Assembly: GCA_001936135.1 (NCBI GenBank)
Contig: CP012813.1
Coordinates: 1,798,001-1,862,000, forward strand
Direction of reading: 5' to 3'
DNA length: 64,000 nt
Source: Saccharomycopsis fibuligera x Saccharomycopsis cf. fibuligera
Taxonomy: Eukaryota; Ascomycota; Saccharomycetes; Ascoideales; Saccharomycopsidaceae
Each line of letters starts with the position of its first letter. Position 1 is the stretch's first letter. The notes under the pieces were generated by a model. It had not been told where the DNA came from, searched no databases, and saw nothing but the letters and a program-made list of their open reading frames with translations. Below, piece after piece: positions 54,640 to 64,000 of this stretch. A program made the translations under genes and the position numbers.

Positions 54640-56383
54640 TTTTGGATTTATACCAATTAACATCTTTCATACCGTTCATTTGGTACAATCTCCTTTTTGG
54701 TAAACTGCCTTTTGCGGCCGAGAACATTTGGGCGCATGCATAGTTGCTAAGGTGAACAACATCAAAGATGTGAAGGAAAATTTTTCATCACCTGAGCATT
54801 ATGGGTGAGGAATGAAATTATTATATATAGTCTGAAAAACAGAATGTTTTTTATTTAGTGATATAGTTTATAATAAAGCAAGGAATATAAGTCCAATTTC
54901 ATTACTCAGCTAAGTTTCATTACGTAACTAAGATCTCAGTAAGTGGCTAGCCTTCACTACTAGAGCAGAGACTAATCTAACCAGTGCTACTCAGAGGAGA
55001 TAACCTCAGGTATGGGTAGCAGATCTAGTCACTATACTCTGACACGACAACTACTTGATGTTTCAAAAGAAACACTCCCGCCTACCTGAAGTTAGATATT
55101 TAACGAGAAATGATCGCTGTTTTTCTATCTAGTTATACTTAGTTAATACATCATCGCTTGAACAACCACTCAGCCTTTCTAGAAACTATACTGTATATTA
55201 TATACAGATAAGTTTATAAGACCATATTTTCTATCAATTATCTATTGTTAATAGATAAATAAAAATTGTAAAAAAAAATGCAAATTAGCTATCAAATAAC
55301 ACTTATTTTACACTATTATTTTTTCATTTTACTACGATTGATAGCTCAAGGCTATTTTTTGTTGTTTTAGCCCAATTATTATGTATTTTACTATTTAGTT
55401 ATATTACAAAAACAAGATAATTTCAATTAATAACTACCAACCGTGCTTTTTGTAAATTTCATAATCTTAGCTCCAACTTTTGTGAAGAATAGAATTTCTC
55501 TAGCTTTGAGTTTTGACGGCCCAGAGGTTTTTCTTCATGAATACATTGTAATGGCGGCACAACTACAATTTACCTTAATACTGGAACTTTGAAACCTGCA
55601 ATGGTGTTTTGAAGACAAAAGATAAGACATTTCGTATATAAAGGCATAATTTCCCCACTGAATTATAAACTTAGCTCCTGTCAATTTGAGTTTCAACCAT
55701 ATGTCCGATGTTCAATATTCGTCGAGCACTTGCCTCAAATTGTAGGCTAATTATACCAAATTTTTAGCAACTTTACGTGAGAACGGCAAGACGGGCAGTT
55801 AACATAGCTCTTGATTTGGAGTTTGCTAATTCTTGTACTTTGAGCCTTTCTAGTCTTCTGTGAAATCTCAATCATTTAGTTGTGTAGCAACGCACACATA
55901 TTTCCAAGCGGTTTACTTGTAAAAATATTGCTCTTATGTGGAACGTTATACTTTTTGGTCAATGAAAGTTCTTGGCTTTTTGAAGGTCCGAAAAAATAGC
56001 TCTCAACCGTTATTATACTTATGTTTGCTGTGCTTTAAGTGTTTTAATATGAGAAATATTGTGTATTTTTTTTTAAAAAAATCTTTTGCGGTTCGATGCT
56101 GGCAGGCAAGGAGTTCGGAAAGTTTGTTTTTATGTTGCGGAATGCTTGTTCATCACAATCCCTTAAAATTACAAATATATATTTATATATAGAGTAATTC
56201 AAACCTTTCATTTCTGATTCCCCTATCAAAATATTTACACCACCTTTTGAACCCTCTCTAATTTTCATTTTGCCCAGACCCTCTCAAAGGATTTCAAATG
56301 CCGCCAGATTGAATACAGCAGCGGGTTGAAACAACTTATTTATACGAATTAGATTTCTAATTGTGGCGTCCATTACCAGGCCA
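54640..56383. other. AT-rich region downstream of the LINE remnant
   Basis: No intact gene was recognised. It contains two perfect short hairpins (7-bp arms CTGTATA/TATACAG near 55190-55207; 8-bp arms TATCTATT/AATAGATA at 55239-55257), repeated CTATCAA motifs, and (TA)n at about 56176-56192. It may include further decayed repeat sequence, but I cannot assign a family. Confidence 0.45.
55045..55074. repeat. Dispersed imperfect copy of the LINE-end repeat
   Basis: The 30 bases from CGACAACTACTTGATG onward match 54588-54617 with a few differences, about 460 bases downstream. This suggests a second decayed fragment or an internal duplication of the element's 3' end. Confidence 0.7.
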
Positions 56384-56638
56384 ATGAAGTCGTGCATAAC
56401 TGATGACGAAGAGTGTCCCATTTGCATTGAACTTTTGGGCACTTCCACTTTGAGCCTTTCAATTTCCAGGATTACCCCATGCAAACACTTGTATCATAGC
56501 AGTTGTTTGCGCTCCTGGGTAGCACTTACCAATTCATGCCCTAAATGCCGAGCAAAATTCTATAGGGTAGAATATGTTGATGAATACGGCCATGTAAAAG
56601 ATAGTTATGTTGTACCTGATAAGTACTATTGCTGCTAA
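56384..56638 (+). CDS. Small RING-H2 finger protein (84 aa)
   Basis: The first ATG of the frame is at 56384; the frame is open upstream to a stop near 56327 without another ATG. EECPICIELL, then PCKHLYHSSC and RSWVALTNSCPKC give a complete RING of the C-x2-C ... C-x-H-x2-H-x2-C ... C-x2-C type. The tail (KFYRVEYVDEYGHVKDSYVV) resembles the segment after the RING in fungal Asr1-like RING/PHD proteins. No second domain follows: the protein ends in YYCC. It may be a real small ubiquitin ligase or the RING-only remainder of a longer gene. Confidence 0.7.
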   Translation: MKSCITDDEECPICIELLGTSTLSLSISRITPCKHLYHSSCLRSWVALTNSCPKCRAKFYRVEYVDEYGHVKDSYVVPDKYYCC

Positions 56639-57092
56639 GTGATTTACATGTCGAGTCAGGATGATAAATTGAGGTTTGATTAATAACGCTTGTTGTTATT
56701 TGTCTGTGAAATACTTAGAGGACTAGGCATACATAATGAAAAGGAGTGAGTGAGTGGGTGAGTGAGTGGGTGAGAAGGTATATATACTGCGGTATATTCA
56801 CAAGTTTGGCCAATACTATTTTCTTCTAAAATACCACAATCTTTGTCGTAGAATTTAGTCAGTCGGATAGGTAAGTTGAGCGTATTGTAAGGCCATTCAT
56901 GTTGGGAGCAGTGGCAGGGTTACGCTTTTACACATGAATATCGAAGTGTTTTTTTTTTATTTTTGCATGCATACTTCTGGAGAAGAGCAGAGCGCCAGAA
57001 ATAGAAAAAATTACTGTAGTGCACAATTGTTAACATCAAGATACTAAACTATCCACGATAGCAATCCTGTTATTGTCTAACTCAACCACAAC
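56639..57092. promoter_or_regulatory. Upstream region of the U1-C gene
   Basis: It holds a GTGA/GTGG microsatellite (56744-56774), a TATA-like TATATATA just after it, and a T run near 56950. The U1-C promoter is presumably here. Confidence 0.4.
56744..56774. repeat. (GTGA/GTGG)n microsatellite
   Basis: GAGTGAGTGAGTGGGTGAGT and a second similar block in tandem. Confidence 0.85.
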
Positions 57093-58206
57093 ATGCCCAA
57101 ATACTATTGCGATTACTGCAAATGTATGTTTTTTTTTTTCACATTGTTTTTTCTTTATACTGCTTTTTGATGACTAACCGTTGACTTTTCTAGCATACCT
57201 TACGCACGATTCTACCAGCGTGCGAAAGTCCCACTTGGTGGGCAAAAACCATCTCAAATATGTCTGTGACTACTATGAGCACGAAGCTAAACAATTGGGC
57301 ATATGGAACTATAATGACTATGTAAAGCCTTTTAGTTTAGAGGATTTGTATGCTGGAGCTCCTGGTGCAGTGGATTCTGCCGTTGTTGATGAGCAGGAGG
57401 AAGAAGATGAAGCAGACAGTACACTAGCTGCCAAAGGCAACAGAAAATATAACAACAACAACAAGTACGATTTTCAAAAGAACAAGTTGGAAAAAGATCA
57501 AAATCAACAACAAAAACAGGCTAGTGTTAGTGAAATGAAAAGCATCTACGAAATAATCAATTCAATTACTATCCCTCCGCCTTCAACGTTATCCAACATG
57601 CCTAATCCTCCTCCAAGTGTGCTACGCTATTCCAACACATACACTGGCCACAGTGCAACATACCAGAAGAAAAGCTCAGAATACTCAACAGCAGATGATA
57701 ATCAAAGATATACAGACAGTAATGATGGTTCTACGTTAGCAGCTGTGCCATCACCATCGTCATCAAACAGCTATACTCCTGGAAGCAAGTTTGTCAATAA
57801 GGGAAAATTCAACAACTATAATAATAACAACAGTGCCGCCTCCAGCGGTTATGGCAATAGAAATACATACATTAGTGGAGGAGTTAACAAGAATTACAAT
57901 AATAACTCAAGACCAAACAAACCGTACCAGGGTGGTGGCTACAATAACAACAGCACTGCAGATGCCGATGCTACTGGTGGTGGTCAAGGCGGATACTCAA
58001 GAGGATATGGTGGCGGCAGTAGCAGTGGCCGTGGCGGCTACCAGGGTGGACATCAAAGAGGCGGTTATGGTGGACAACGAGGATACAGTCGCGGTGGTTA
58101 TAATGGACAAACCGGAGGCAGTAGTAGCGGTGGTAATGGTGGGTATAATAATAGAAATTATGGCAATAGAGGATACGGCAGTAGGAGTTATGGTGGAAAC
58201 TATTGA
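57093..58206 (+). CDS. YHC1: U1 snRNP protein C (Yhc1), two exons, Gly/Arg-rich tail (347 aa)
   Basis: Exon 1 (57093-57123) encodes MPKYYCDYCK. A 70-nt intron follows, and exon 2 (57194-58206) starts inside a Ser codon and continues YLTHDSTSVRKSHLVGKNHL. The join yields the U1-C C2H2 zinc finger (C6, C9, H24, H30 spacing) that contacts the 5' splice site/U1 duplex. A helix (YVCDYYEHEAKQLGIWNYND) follows. The remaining ~250 residues are Asn/Ser/Pro-rich and end in an RGG-like Gly/Arg/Tyr/Ser domain (from about residue 280), which could bind RNA or be arginine-methylated. S. cerevisiae Yhc1 is 231 residues, so this tail is longer. Intron retention would give a short truncated protein. It converges on USO1. 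Confidence 0.93.
57124..57193 (+). other. Spliceosomal intron of U1-C (70 nt)
   Basis: The donor GTATGT is at 57124-57129 and is followed by a T-rich run. GACTAAC lies just upstream of 57180 and the acceptor TTTTCTAG ends at 57193. It interrupts the zinc finger between its two cysteines and the rest. Read-through meets TGA at 57168-57170. Confidence 0.95.
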
Positions 58207-58654
58207 TTATTTTAGGCGGTTTAATATCTTCTTAATTGTTTGTTATGTGTTCGTTCTAAATTTTGTGCTAATGTAATATAATGAAATGCTTTTCTATCCT
58301 TTTATTATAATAACTGTACGTTTTAAATACTATTGCTGTACTTTAATACTATGATATATACATAACAAAACTTTTCTTACATAAAATCAATTATGACAAT
58401 AATAACACATTTACGCTAAGTAAATTAGAAGTAGAAAAATAGTGTAAGAATAGATTAAAAAACTTCTCCAAAATGAAATAAATGAAAAAAATAAGTACGC
58501 AGCTTGAGATAATAGCAAAGCTTATCTCATATGCAGTTACACTGTCGCATGCTATCACATGAAGTCACTAGAAAAGCAACTGGCTTGTCTCAACTGAAAT
58601 TTGAAAAAGGGTTTGCACCAACACATTTACTGATAGAGACTCTACTGATAGAGA
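58207..58654. other. Convergent 3' region between U1-C and USO1
   Basis: The stretch is AT-rich. A 15-base tandem duplication (CTGATAGAGACT...) lies at about 58630-58658 beside the USO1 stop. No gene was recognised. Confidence 0.5.
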
Positions 58655-61600
58655 CTACTCATCATCTTCAGATTCGTCGTCAGAATCATCATCATCAGAA
58701 TCACCAGACTCGTCATCAGATACCTCCACATTCAACTCCTTCAATTTTTTTTTGTACGTTTTAACTTTATCATCAAGTTCTGACATCAATAGCACAAGGT
58801 CGTCTAACTCTGATTTCGGTACCATTTCTTCTTTGGTTTTACTTTCAACTTCAATTTTTCTGTTTTCTTTCTCAAATTCACGGTCTTTGTTAATTAGTTG
58901 CTCTTTAAGCTCAGAAATTTGTCTCTCTAATGCGGAGTGTTTTTTGCTGCCTTCTACTTCTTTGTCTTTTTGCGACTTGATGATTGTATCAATTTGAAAT
59001 TCTAATTTTTGATTGGCTTCTTGCTTTTCTTCGAGTTTAGTCTTAAGGTGTTCATTGGACTTCTCGTTAGCTTGCTTCAAATCAAAAAGCTTTTGCTCAA
59101 GAGAGGATTCTTTTTCTTTAAAGCTGGAGACACTCTCTTTGTGGCTCTGTTCAGCTTTTTCTTGTTTTGTTTTAAGTTGTTGCAATTCGGTCTCTCTGTC
59201 TGCTAATTTTTGTTCGAGAGCCAGCAACTGTTTCTCTTTTTGCAATTCCTTGGCAGTCAACTCTTTCAACTGTGCTTCAAGTTTAATTAGCTTCTCTTTT
59301 AATGCAGACAATTTAGAAGTATGCTCTTCAGTTAAAGATTTTTGAAGTTTTACCTTTTCCTGCACAAGTATTTCTTTGTTTTCAAGATCTTTGTCAGCCA
59401 TCTCTTTTTTAATATTCTCAATCTCACTATTCTTAGCTTTGAGAGCCTCAGCATTCTCGTTCAGTAGAATTTCTTTTACTTCTTTAATCTCATTATCTTT
59501 AGCCTTTAGAACTTCAATGTTATCACTCACTAGCTTCTCTTTTGTTTCTTTAATTTCTTGTTCCTTTTTCTCAAAAAGCGTTTCCTTTTCTTCTTTCAAA
59601 GCATCAATCTGCTTAGTAAAGTCAATTTTCTCTTTAAGCAATGCTTCTTTTTCAAATTTCGTTTTCTGGTAAAGTTCTTTTCCGTTTGCTTCAGCTTTTT
59701 TGAGGTTCTTGACTTGACTTTCTAATTCAACTATCTTCTTAGCCTTAGCCTTAAGTTCTTTTTCCCTTTCTGCTTTTTCGGCAGCAGCCTGCTGCTTAGC
59801 TTCTTTTTCCCTAGCTACTTTATTCTGTGCTTGCTGCTCCTTAGCCGCCTTTTCTTTTGCTGCTTTTTCTTTAGCTTCTTTCTCCTTGACTAGTTTTTCA
59901 GATTGAGCTGCGTCACCTAGTTCTTTAGTTTTATTCAAACTTGATTCCAAATTTTCAATAGTAGCATCCCTATTCTTCAAATCGTCTTCTAGACTACTAA
60001 TCTTATCATCTTTTTCTTGAAGGTCAACCTCAAAATCACTAACCTTTGCTTCTTTGGCTCTTAATTGCTCTTCTAATGAAGTAATCTTCTCTATGCTTTC
60101 TTTAATTTCAGATTTCAATTCATCAACTTTTTCTTCTTTTTCCAAGATTTCTGCCTCAAGACGTGATACTTTCTCACCTCTTTTGGTAATAGTAGTCTCT
60201 AACTCGGCAATCTTTGTCTCTTTAGATTTGATAATACTTTGCAAGTTTTCCAATTTGTCTTGATGTGCACCTGCATCTTTCTGTGAAGCTGCTGCTTTGT
60301 CTTTGTGCTGCTTGACATCCTTTTCCAAAGTATTTATTGTATGCTGGTGGTTCACAATATCTTTTGCCAATGATTCTGCTTTCTCTTTATGTTTTTTAAT
60401 ATCCTCCTCCAAATCAGAGACCTTGTCTTTTTGCAAACCAATTTTAGATTCTAATTTTTTGACTAAAGTATCTTTTTCTTCAAAATCTTTTTGCAAAAGC
60501 TCGAGTTCTTGAGCGTTCTTGGTAGCTTTTGACTCTCTGCTGACAATATCATCTTTCAAAGACTCTATTTCTTTGCCTTTTGCTGATATCTCATCTTTCA
60601 AAGATTTGAGCTCTTTAGCACTTGATGAGGCAGCTAATTCTTTAGATTTGAGGTTAGCTTGTAGTTTATCAATATCTTTTTGCTTCTGCCTAATTTGTTT
60701 TTCAAGGTCTACTACCTTTGCTTTATTATCACTAGCGTCCTTCTTTGCAAGAGATAACTCTTTTTTTTGAGCTTCAAAGCTAGTAGTCAACTTATTGATC
60801 TTTGTTTCTTGAAGCTGACTATTTTCTAAAGATCCCTTCACTTTTTGTTCAAGTTCATTTATTGTCGCTTGCAACTCATTTTCTTTCCCTCCAAACTCAG
60901 ATCTTAATTCGTCAATTACCGCGTTTCTGGACTCAAGCGTCTTTGTGAGTGTTTCAACCTCCTCAGAGTTCGATTTCTTAGCAGTTTCAAGGTCTTTCTG
61001 TAAACTGGTTATTTGTTGTTTGTAGTTAGCCTCTTTTTTATTTATGCTCTTCTCATTATCCGCCTGTTTTGATACAAGCTCATCATGTGCCTTTTTAATG
61101 AGTTCCAAGTCAATTATCAATTTAGCCGCTTCTTCTCCTTTTTTGGTTAACAGCGAAACCTGTGCTTGGTATTCTGCAGTTTTCATATCATTATCTTTGT
61201 TCAAGTGCTCAATTTTTCCTTTTAAAGTTTCAATTTCTTTATTGAGTTGGAAGGTCAAATTATCTACTTGCTCTTTCTCAGCTGTGACTTGATTCAATTT
61301 AAAACTCATTGTATTCAAATCATTAATCAAGTTTCTCTCATAATTGGCAAAGCCCTTCTGTAACTCGGCCTTTTCATTCTCCATTTGCCCAATTTGTTTG
61401 GATAAGTTGCTATTTTTCGTTTCAAATTCTTTTACTTTTATTTCTAAAGCAGAGATTTGCTTCTTGAATTCATTAGACTTATTTTCAAATGCTTTAGTAT
61501 CATTTTGGATTTGCTTGTTCAAAGCGGCAATTTTGCTGTTGTTCTCTTGATCCTTCTTCGTGAATTGGAATAACTCTCTGGACATTTTGTTGACTCCCTC

Positions 61601-64000
61601 TTCAAACTTCTTGTTAGCAGCTGTCAAATTAGATTTCTCGCTTTCTAATTTTGCTTTATCACTTTCCAAAGCTTTTATTTTGGCTTCTTTTTCAGATTTG
61701 TCCTTTTTCAACGTTTGAACGAGTTCTGACAAGACTTTACCATTATGGGTCTCTTTTTCTGTGCGGGAGGTTAGATCTTTATTTTTCTTCTCATAAGTTT
61801 TCAAGTTTTTCAAGTTGCTATCATAAGAGTCCTTTAGCTTCTTTAATTCTTCACTTAATGATTTGATTTTTGAGTCCAATTCAGTTTTCGTTTGAAGTTC
61901 TTCCTCAAGTTGCAACTTAGCAACTTCAACTTCATTGGAAAGATTTAAGAAATCTGAAAAGTTTAACACCCCATTAGGTTCAGCATTCGGATCATTATTA
62001 AAAGCATTCAAAATTCTCATAAAGTTTTCTTTAACCAAATTAGTATATATTTCGTTGAAGTAGATCTTTGGTAATCCAGTGTTGTCTTTTTCTATTTCAT
62101 CGAAAGACTGAACCTCAAAAATGTCTAATTCTTCAAATCTGCTAAACAACTCGTTTTTTTTAAAATTTTTTAATGCAATCTTATAAGTGTCCACACCAAT
62201 AGTTTTTTGGAACAAATCATAATATTCAAATCTGAAATTTGACTGCTCATCAGAATTGGTGGCACTAGCAGGCTCGTGAAGGTATTTTGGACAACTGTCA
62301 TATAGGATACCTAACAATACATTGACCATGCCTACTAATATAACGTCACCATTGTTTTCTTGTTTGACGAAAAGAATAAGTTTCTTCAAATATTCTGTTT
62401 TATGGCTAACATCGCTTCTAATAAATGATCTAATCAAAGAAATATTTTCAAAGAAATAGTTTGTTAAAAACATGAGGTAACTTATCGCAATTCTCTTGTC
62501 CTCAAATTCTAAAGAGTTGATCAACAAGTCTAGCATGGCATCTATTGCCGTCAAAAAATTTGACAGATCATCATCTTTGTTGTCTTTAGAAAGTTTCCCG
62601 CTAACTTTAACATCACTATAGGTGCTCTCCATTTCCGGCATATACAAGGTTTCGGACGCATTATGTGTGGTTTCTATACTACGTTTGTTTTCTTCTTTCG
62701 GGCCCTTAAAAATTACTTCACTTTCGTTTTCGTTAGCAGAATCCGATTTCTCGCTGGTCTTCTCACTTGTTGTTTCAGGTTCTTCAGATGATTGTTTTGT
62801 TTGTTCTTCAGACTTACTGCTTTCGCTGCTTTGCTGCTGAGCTTCTTTATCTGCGTTATCATTGCCTCCGTTGCTAGCCAAGCTCCCTTTAACTTTTTCC
62901 GACTCATCAGTCTCAACCTTTACATATTCTTCATTGCTCACATCCTTATTACCATCAGCACCGTCTCCTTTCACGGCCACAGGCGAACTATCAATACTGC
63001 TTGATTTGTGTTCGTTGTCATCATTTTCATCATTGTCATTAAAAAAGTCATCAAAAAGGTCATCATCATTAAAGTTTTTGAGTTTGAGGTTTCCAATAAT
63101 TTTCTTTAGCTCAAAGCTGTCATTCACCAAATAACTCAATAATAACGAAGCAAACCAAACTTTGTAAGGGTTAAGCTTAATGTCAGGATCATATTCTAGC
63201 AAAGTGACAAATATGTTAGCAACAGGTATTTTCAGTTCAATCAAGTTATCAATAACCGCAAACTCCTCTCTACGAACTTGTGTATTGCTTTTTGAAGACT
63301 CTAATGGTAACTGATTGTCATCAATAGACGCTCTTCCAGTTGTTGGTGTTGTATGTGAAGAAACTCTATCAAGAGTAGTATCAACCTGTTGTGAAACTAA
63401 TGAATGAAATGCCTCAATTTGCTGATTCAAGTAATTGTGTTTTAGCGTAGGACTGTTAGAAAAGTAGCTCTTTAATACTTGAAAAGAGCCCAAACGAATG
63501 TCAAAAATGTGGATACTATTATTGAATAAACACCAGTTGAGAAGTAGCTGAAGAACGGGAACAAGAGTATTCTGTTCACTAGTGTCATTTATGTTTGGTA
63601 GCATTGGGTCAAGGTATGGAACGTCTATAGTAATCAATTGGGCCTTTAAATCTTCATTGTAAAAAAGCAAATCAGCTAGGGCAAATAATGCACCCGACTT
63701 GATCTGGTTTGGGATATAATTTAAGAAGATAATCTTTAAAATATTAATTAATATCTTTGAACTTTGAACTTGATCATTGAAAGAAATACTATTTTCTCTT
63801 GAAATAAACAAAACAGAAACAATCTTCAAAATCATCACAATGTTATCAATCAGTTGTTGATTAAACATGTTGTTGGCAATCGCTGGATCATCAGATGAGA
63901 GAAGCTCCAAGTATCTTGAAAGATCAGTCAAATTATTGGATACTAAAAAAAGCTTTTGGTTTGTCACATTTGAGTTCAACAAGTTATAAATTAAAGTAAA
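58655..64000 (-). CDS. USO1: Uso1, ER-to-Golgi vesicle tether (p115 family); N-terminus beyond the window
   Basis: The frame is open from the stop at 58655 to the right edge (at least 1781 residues), with no start visible, so the first part lies outside. The N-terminal ~650 residues visible here form the armadillo-like head (ALFALADLLFY, VLQLLLNWCLFNNSIHIFDI, FRFEYYDLFQKTIG), interrupted near residues 315-450 by an acidic Ser/Glu-rich insert (KSSEEQTKQSSEEPETTSEK). From about 690 to 1740 the protein is one long coiled coil rich in Lys, Glu and Leu, with an Ala/Lys-rich segment (KEKAAKEKAAKEQQA). It ends in an acidic tail (SGDSDDDDSDDESEDDE). This matches Uso1 (1790 residues in S. cerevisiae) in architecture and length. 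Uso1 dimers tether COPII vesicles to the Golgi under Ypt1. Confidence 0.95.
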   Translation of the reverse strand, partial: FTLIYNLLNSNVTNQKLFLVSNNLTDLSRYLELLSSDDPAIANNMFNQQLIDNIVMILKIVSVLFISRENSISFNDQVQSSKILINILKIIFLNYIPNQIKSGALFALADLLFYNEDLKAQLITIDVPYLDPMLPNINDTSEQNTLVPVLQLLLNWCLFNNSIHIFDIRLGSFQVLKSYFSNSPTLKHNYLNQQIEAFHSLVSQQVDTTLDRVSSHTTPTTGRASIDDNQLPLESSKSNTQVRREEFAVIDNLIELKIPVANIFVTLLEYDPDIKLNPYKVWFASLLLSYLVNDSFELKKIIGNLKLKNFNDDDLFDDFFNDNDENDDNEHKSSSIDSSPVAVKGDGADGNKDVSNEEYVKVETDESEKVKGSLASNGGNDNADKEAQQQSSESSKSEEQTKQSSEEPETTSEKTSEKSDSANENESEVIFKGPKEENKRSIETTHNASETLYMPEMESTYSDVKVSGKLSKDNKDDDLSNFLTAIDAMLDLLINSLEFEDKRIAISYLMFLTNYFFENISLIRSFIRSDVSHKTEYLKKLILFVKQENNGDVILVGMVNVLLGILYDSCPKYLHEPASATNSDEQSNFRFEYYDLFQKTIGVDTYKIALKNFKKNELFSRFEELDIFEVQSFDEIEKDNTGLPKIYFNEIYTNLVKENFMRILNAFNNDPNAEPNGVLNFSDFLNLSNEVEVAKLQLEEELQTKTELDSKIKSLSEELKKLKDSYDSNLKNLKTYEKKNKDLTSRTEKETHNGKVLSELVQTLKKDKSEKEAKIKALESDKAKLESEKSNLTAANKKFEEGVNKMSRELFQFTKKDQENNSKIAALNKQIQNDTKAFENKSNEFKKQISALEIKVKEFETKNSNLSKQIGQMENEKAELQKGFANYERNLINDLNTMSFKLNQVTAEKEQVDNLTFQLNKEIETLKGKIEHLNKDNDMKTAEYQAQVSLLTKKGEEAAKLIIDLELIKKAHDELVSKQADNEKSINKKEANYKQQITSLQKDLETAKKSNSEEVETLTKTLESRNAVIDELRSEFGGKENELQATINELEQKVKGSLENSQLQETKINKLTTSFEAQKKELSLAKKDASDNKAKVVDLEKQIRQKQKDIDKLQANLKSKELAASSSAKELKSLKDEISAKGKEIESLKDDIVSRESKATKNAQELELLQKDFEEKDTLVKKLESKIGLQKDKVSDLEEDIKKHKEKAESLAKDIVNHQHTINTLEKDVKQHKDKAAASQKDAGAHQDKLENLQSIIKSKETKIAELETTITKRGEKVSRLEAEILEKEEKVDELKSEIKESIEKITSLEEQLRAKEAKVSDFEVDLQEKDDKISSLEDDLKNRDATIENLESSLNKTKELGDAAQSEKLVKEKEAKEKAAKEKAAKEQQAQNKVAREKEAKQQAAAEKAEREKELKAKAKKIVELESQVKNLKKAEANGKELYQKTKFEKEALLKEKIDFTKQIDALKEEKETLFEKKEQEIKETKEKLVSDNIEVLKAKDNEIKEVKEILLNENAEALKAKNSEIENIKKEMADKDLENKEILVQEKVKLQKSLTEEHTSKLSALKEKLIKLEAQLKELTAKELQKEKQLLALEQKLADRETELQQLKTKQEKAEQSHKESVSSFKEKESSLEQKLFDLKQANEKSNEHLKTKLEEKQEANQKLEFQIDTIIKSQKDKEVEGSKKHSALERQISELKEQLINKDREFEKENRKIEVESKTKEEMVPKSELDDLVLLMSELDDKVKTYKKKLKELNVEVSDDESGDSDDDDSDDESEDDE

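Noticed and set aside
54800-55300. Possible solo LTR downstream of the LINE remnant
   Set aside because: TATA-like sequence and short hairpins are present, but I could not find matching TG...CA ends or a target-site duplication.
1-64000. CRISPR arrays, rRNA genes, bacterial operons or an intact virus-like element
   Set aside because: No spaced direct-repeat array, rRNA motif or operon structure was seen, and no intact capsid- or LTR-bearing element was recognised.

Overview
The window looks like a chromosome segment of a budding yeast (Saccharomycotina). The protein-coding genes are yeast-type (RHO1, ERV14, MON1, USO1, RIF1, ULS1, IES6, TCA17 and U1-C). The introns are few and short, with GTATGT donors and a TACTAAC-like branch site. 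The tRNA-Leu(CAA) carries the usual anticodon-pairing intron, and Asn/Ser/Gln-rich low-complexity tails are common. Gene content and style suggest a CUG-clade species (Candida/Lodderomyces-like), but I could not prove CUG reassignment from the sequence. Intergenic DNA is long and AT-rich, with many poly(A)/poly(T) runs.

Layout from left to right: (1) 1-776, partial unknown Ser/Asn-rich protein. (2) 777-4549, gene-poor stretch with an interrupted reading frame and a hairpin. (3) 4550-6466, unknown SP/TP-rich protein; about 1 kb upstream lie three ACGCGT (MCB) boxes in 45 bp. (4) 9248-11016, Mup1/Mup3-like amino-acid permease split by a frameshift. (5) 11960-15379, large unknown protein with a GRAM-like N-terminus. 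(6) IES6 (16151-16519), divergent from a two-exon FN3/coiled-coil membrane protein (16848-20929), which converges on two-exon TCA17 (21094-21808). (7) RHO1 (24360-24959), with a likely long 5'UTR intron. (8) A truncated Thi5/SsuA-like remnant (26358-26585). (9) ECM3-like transporter (28354-30234) and a flavodoxin-like protein (31008-31589). (10) MON1 and ERV14, divergent. (11) 35891-40119, gene-poor stretch with a decayed coding remnant and short tandem repeats. (12) A Ppq1/Ppz-like PP1-family phosphatase (40120-41994). (13) RIF1 (43322-48658), with a 47-Gln tract and PP1 docking motifs. (14) ULS1 (49705-53520). (15) tRNA-Leu(CAA), followed by a LINE 3'-end remnant. (16) A small RING protein (56384-56638). 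(17) U1-C (57093-58206, two exons). (18) USO1, cut by the right window edge.

By theme, TCA17, ERV14, MON1 and USO1 all act in vesicle traffic. RIF1, ULS1 and IES6 act on chromatin, and RHO1 controls cell-wall and polarity signalling. Most neighbours are not functionally coupled, as is normal for yeast. I found no clearly new multi-gene system. The most useful points are the corrected multi-exon gene models, the frameshifted permease, the MCB cluster beside an unknown SP/TP-rich protein, the LINE remnant beside a tRNA, and several gene remnants.
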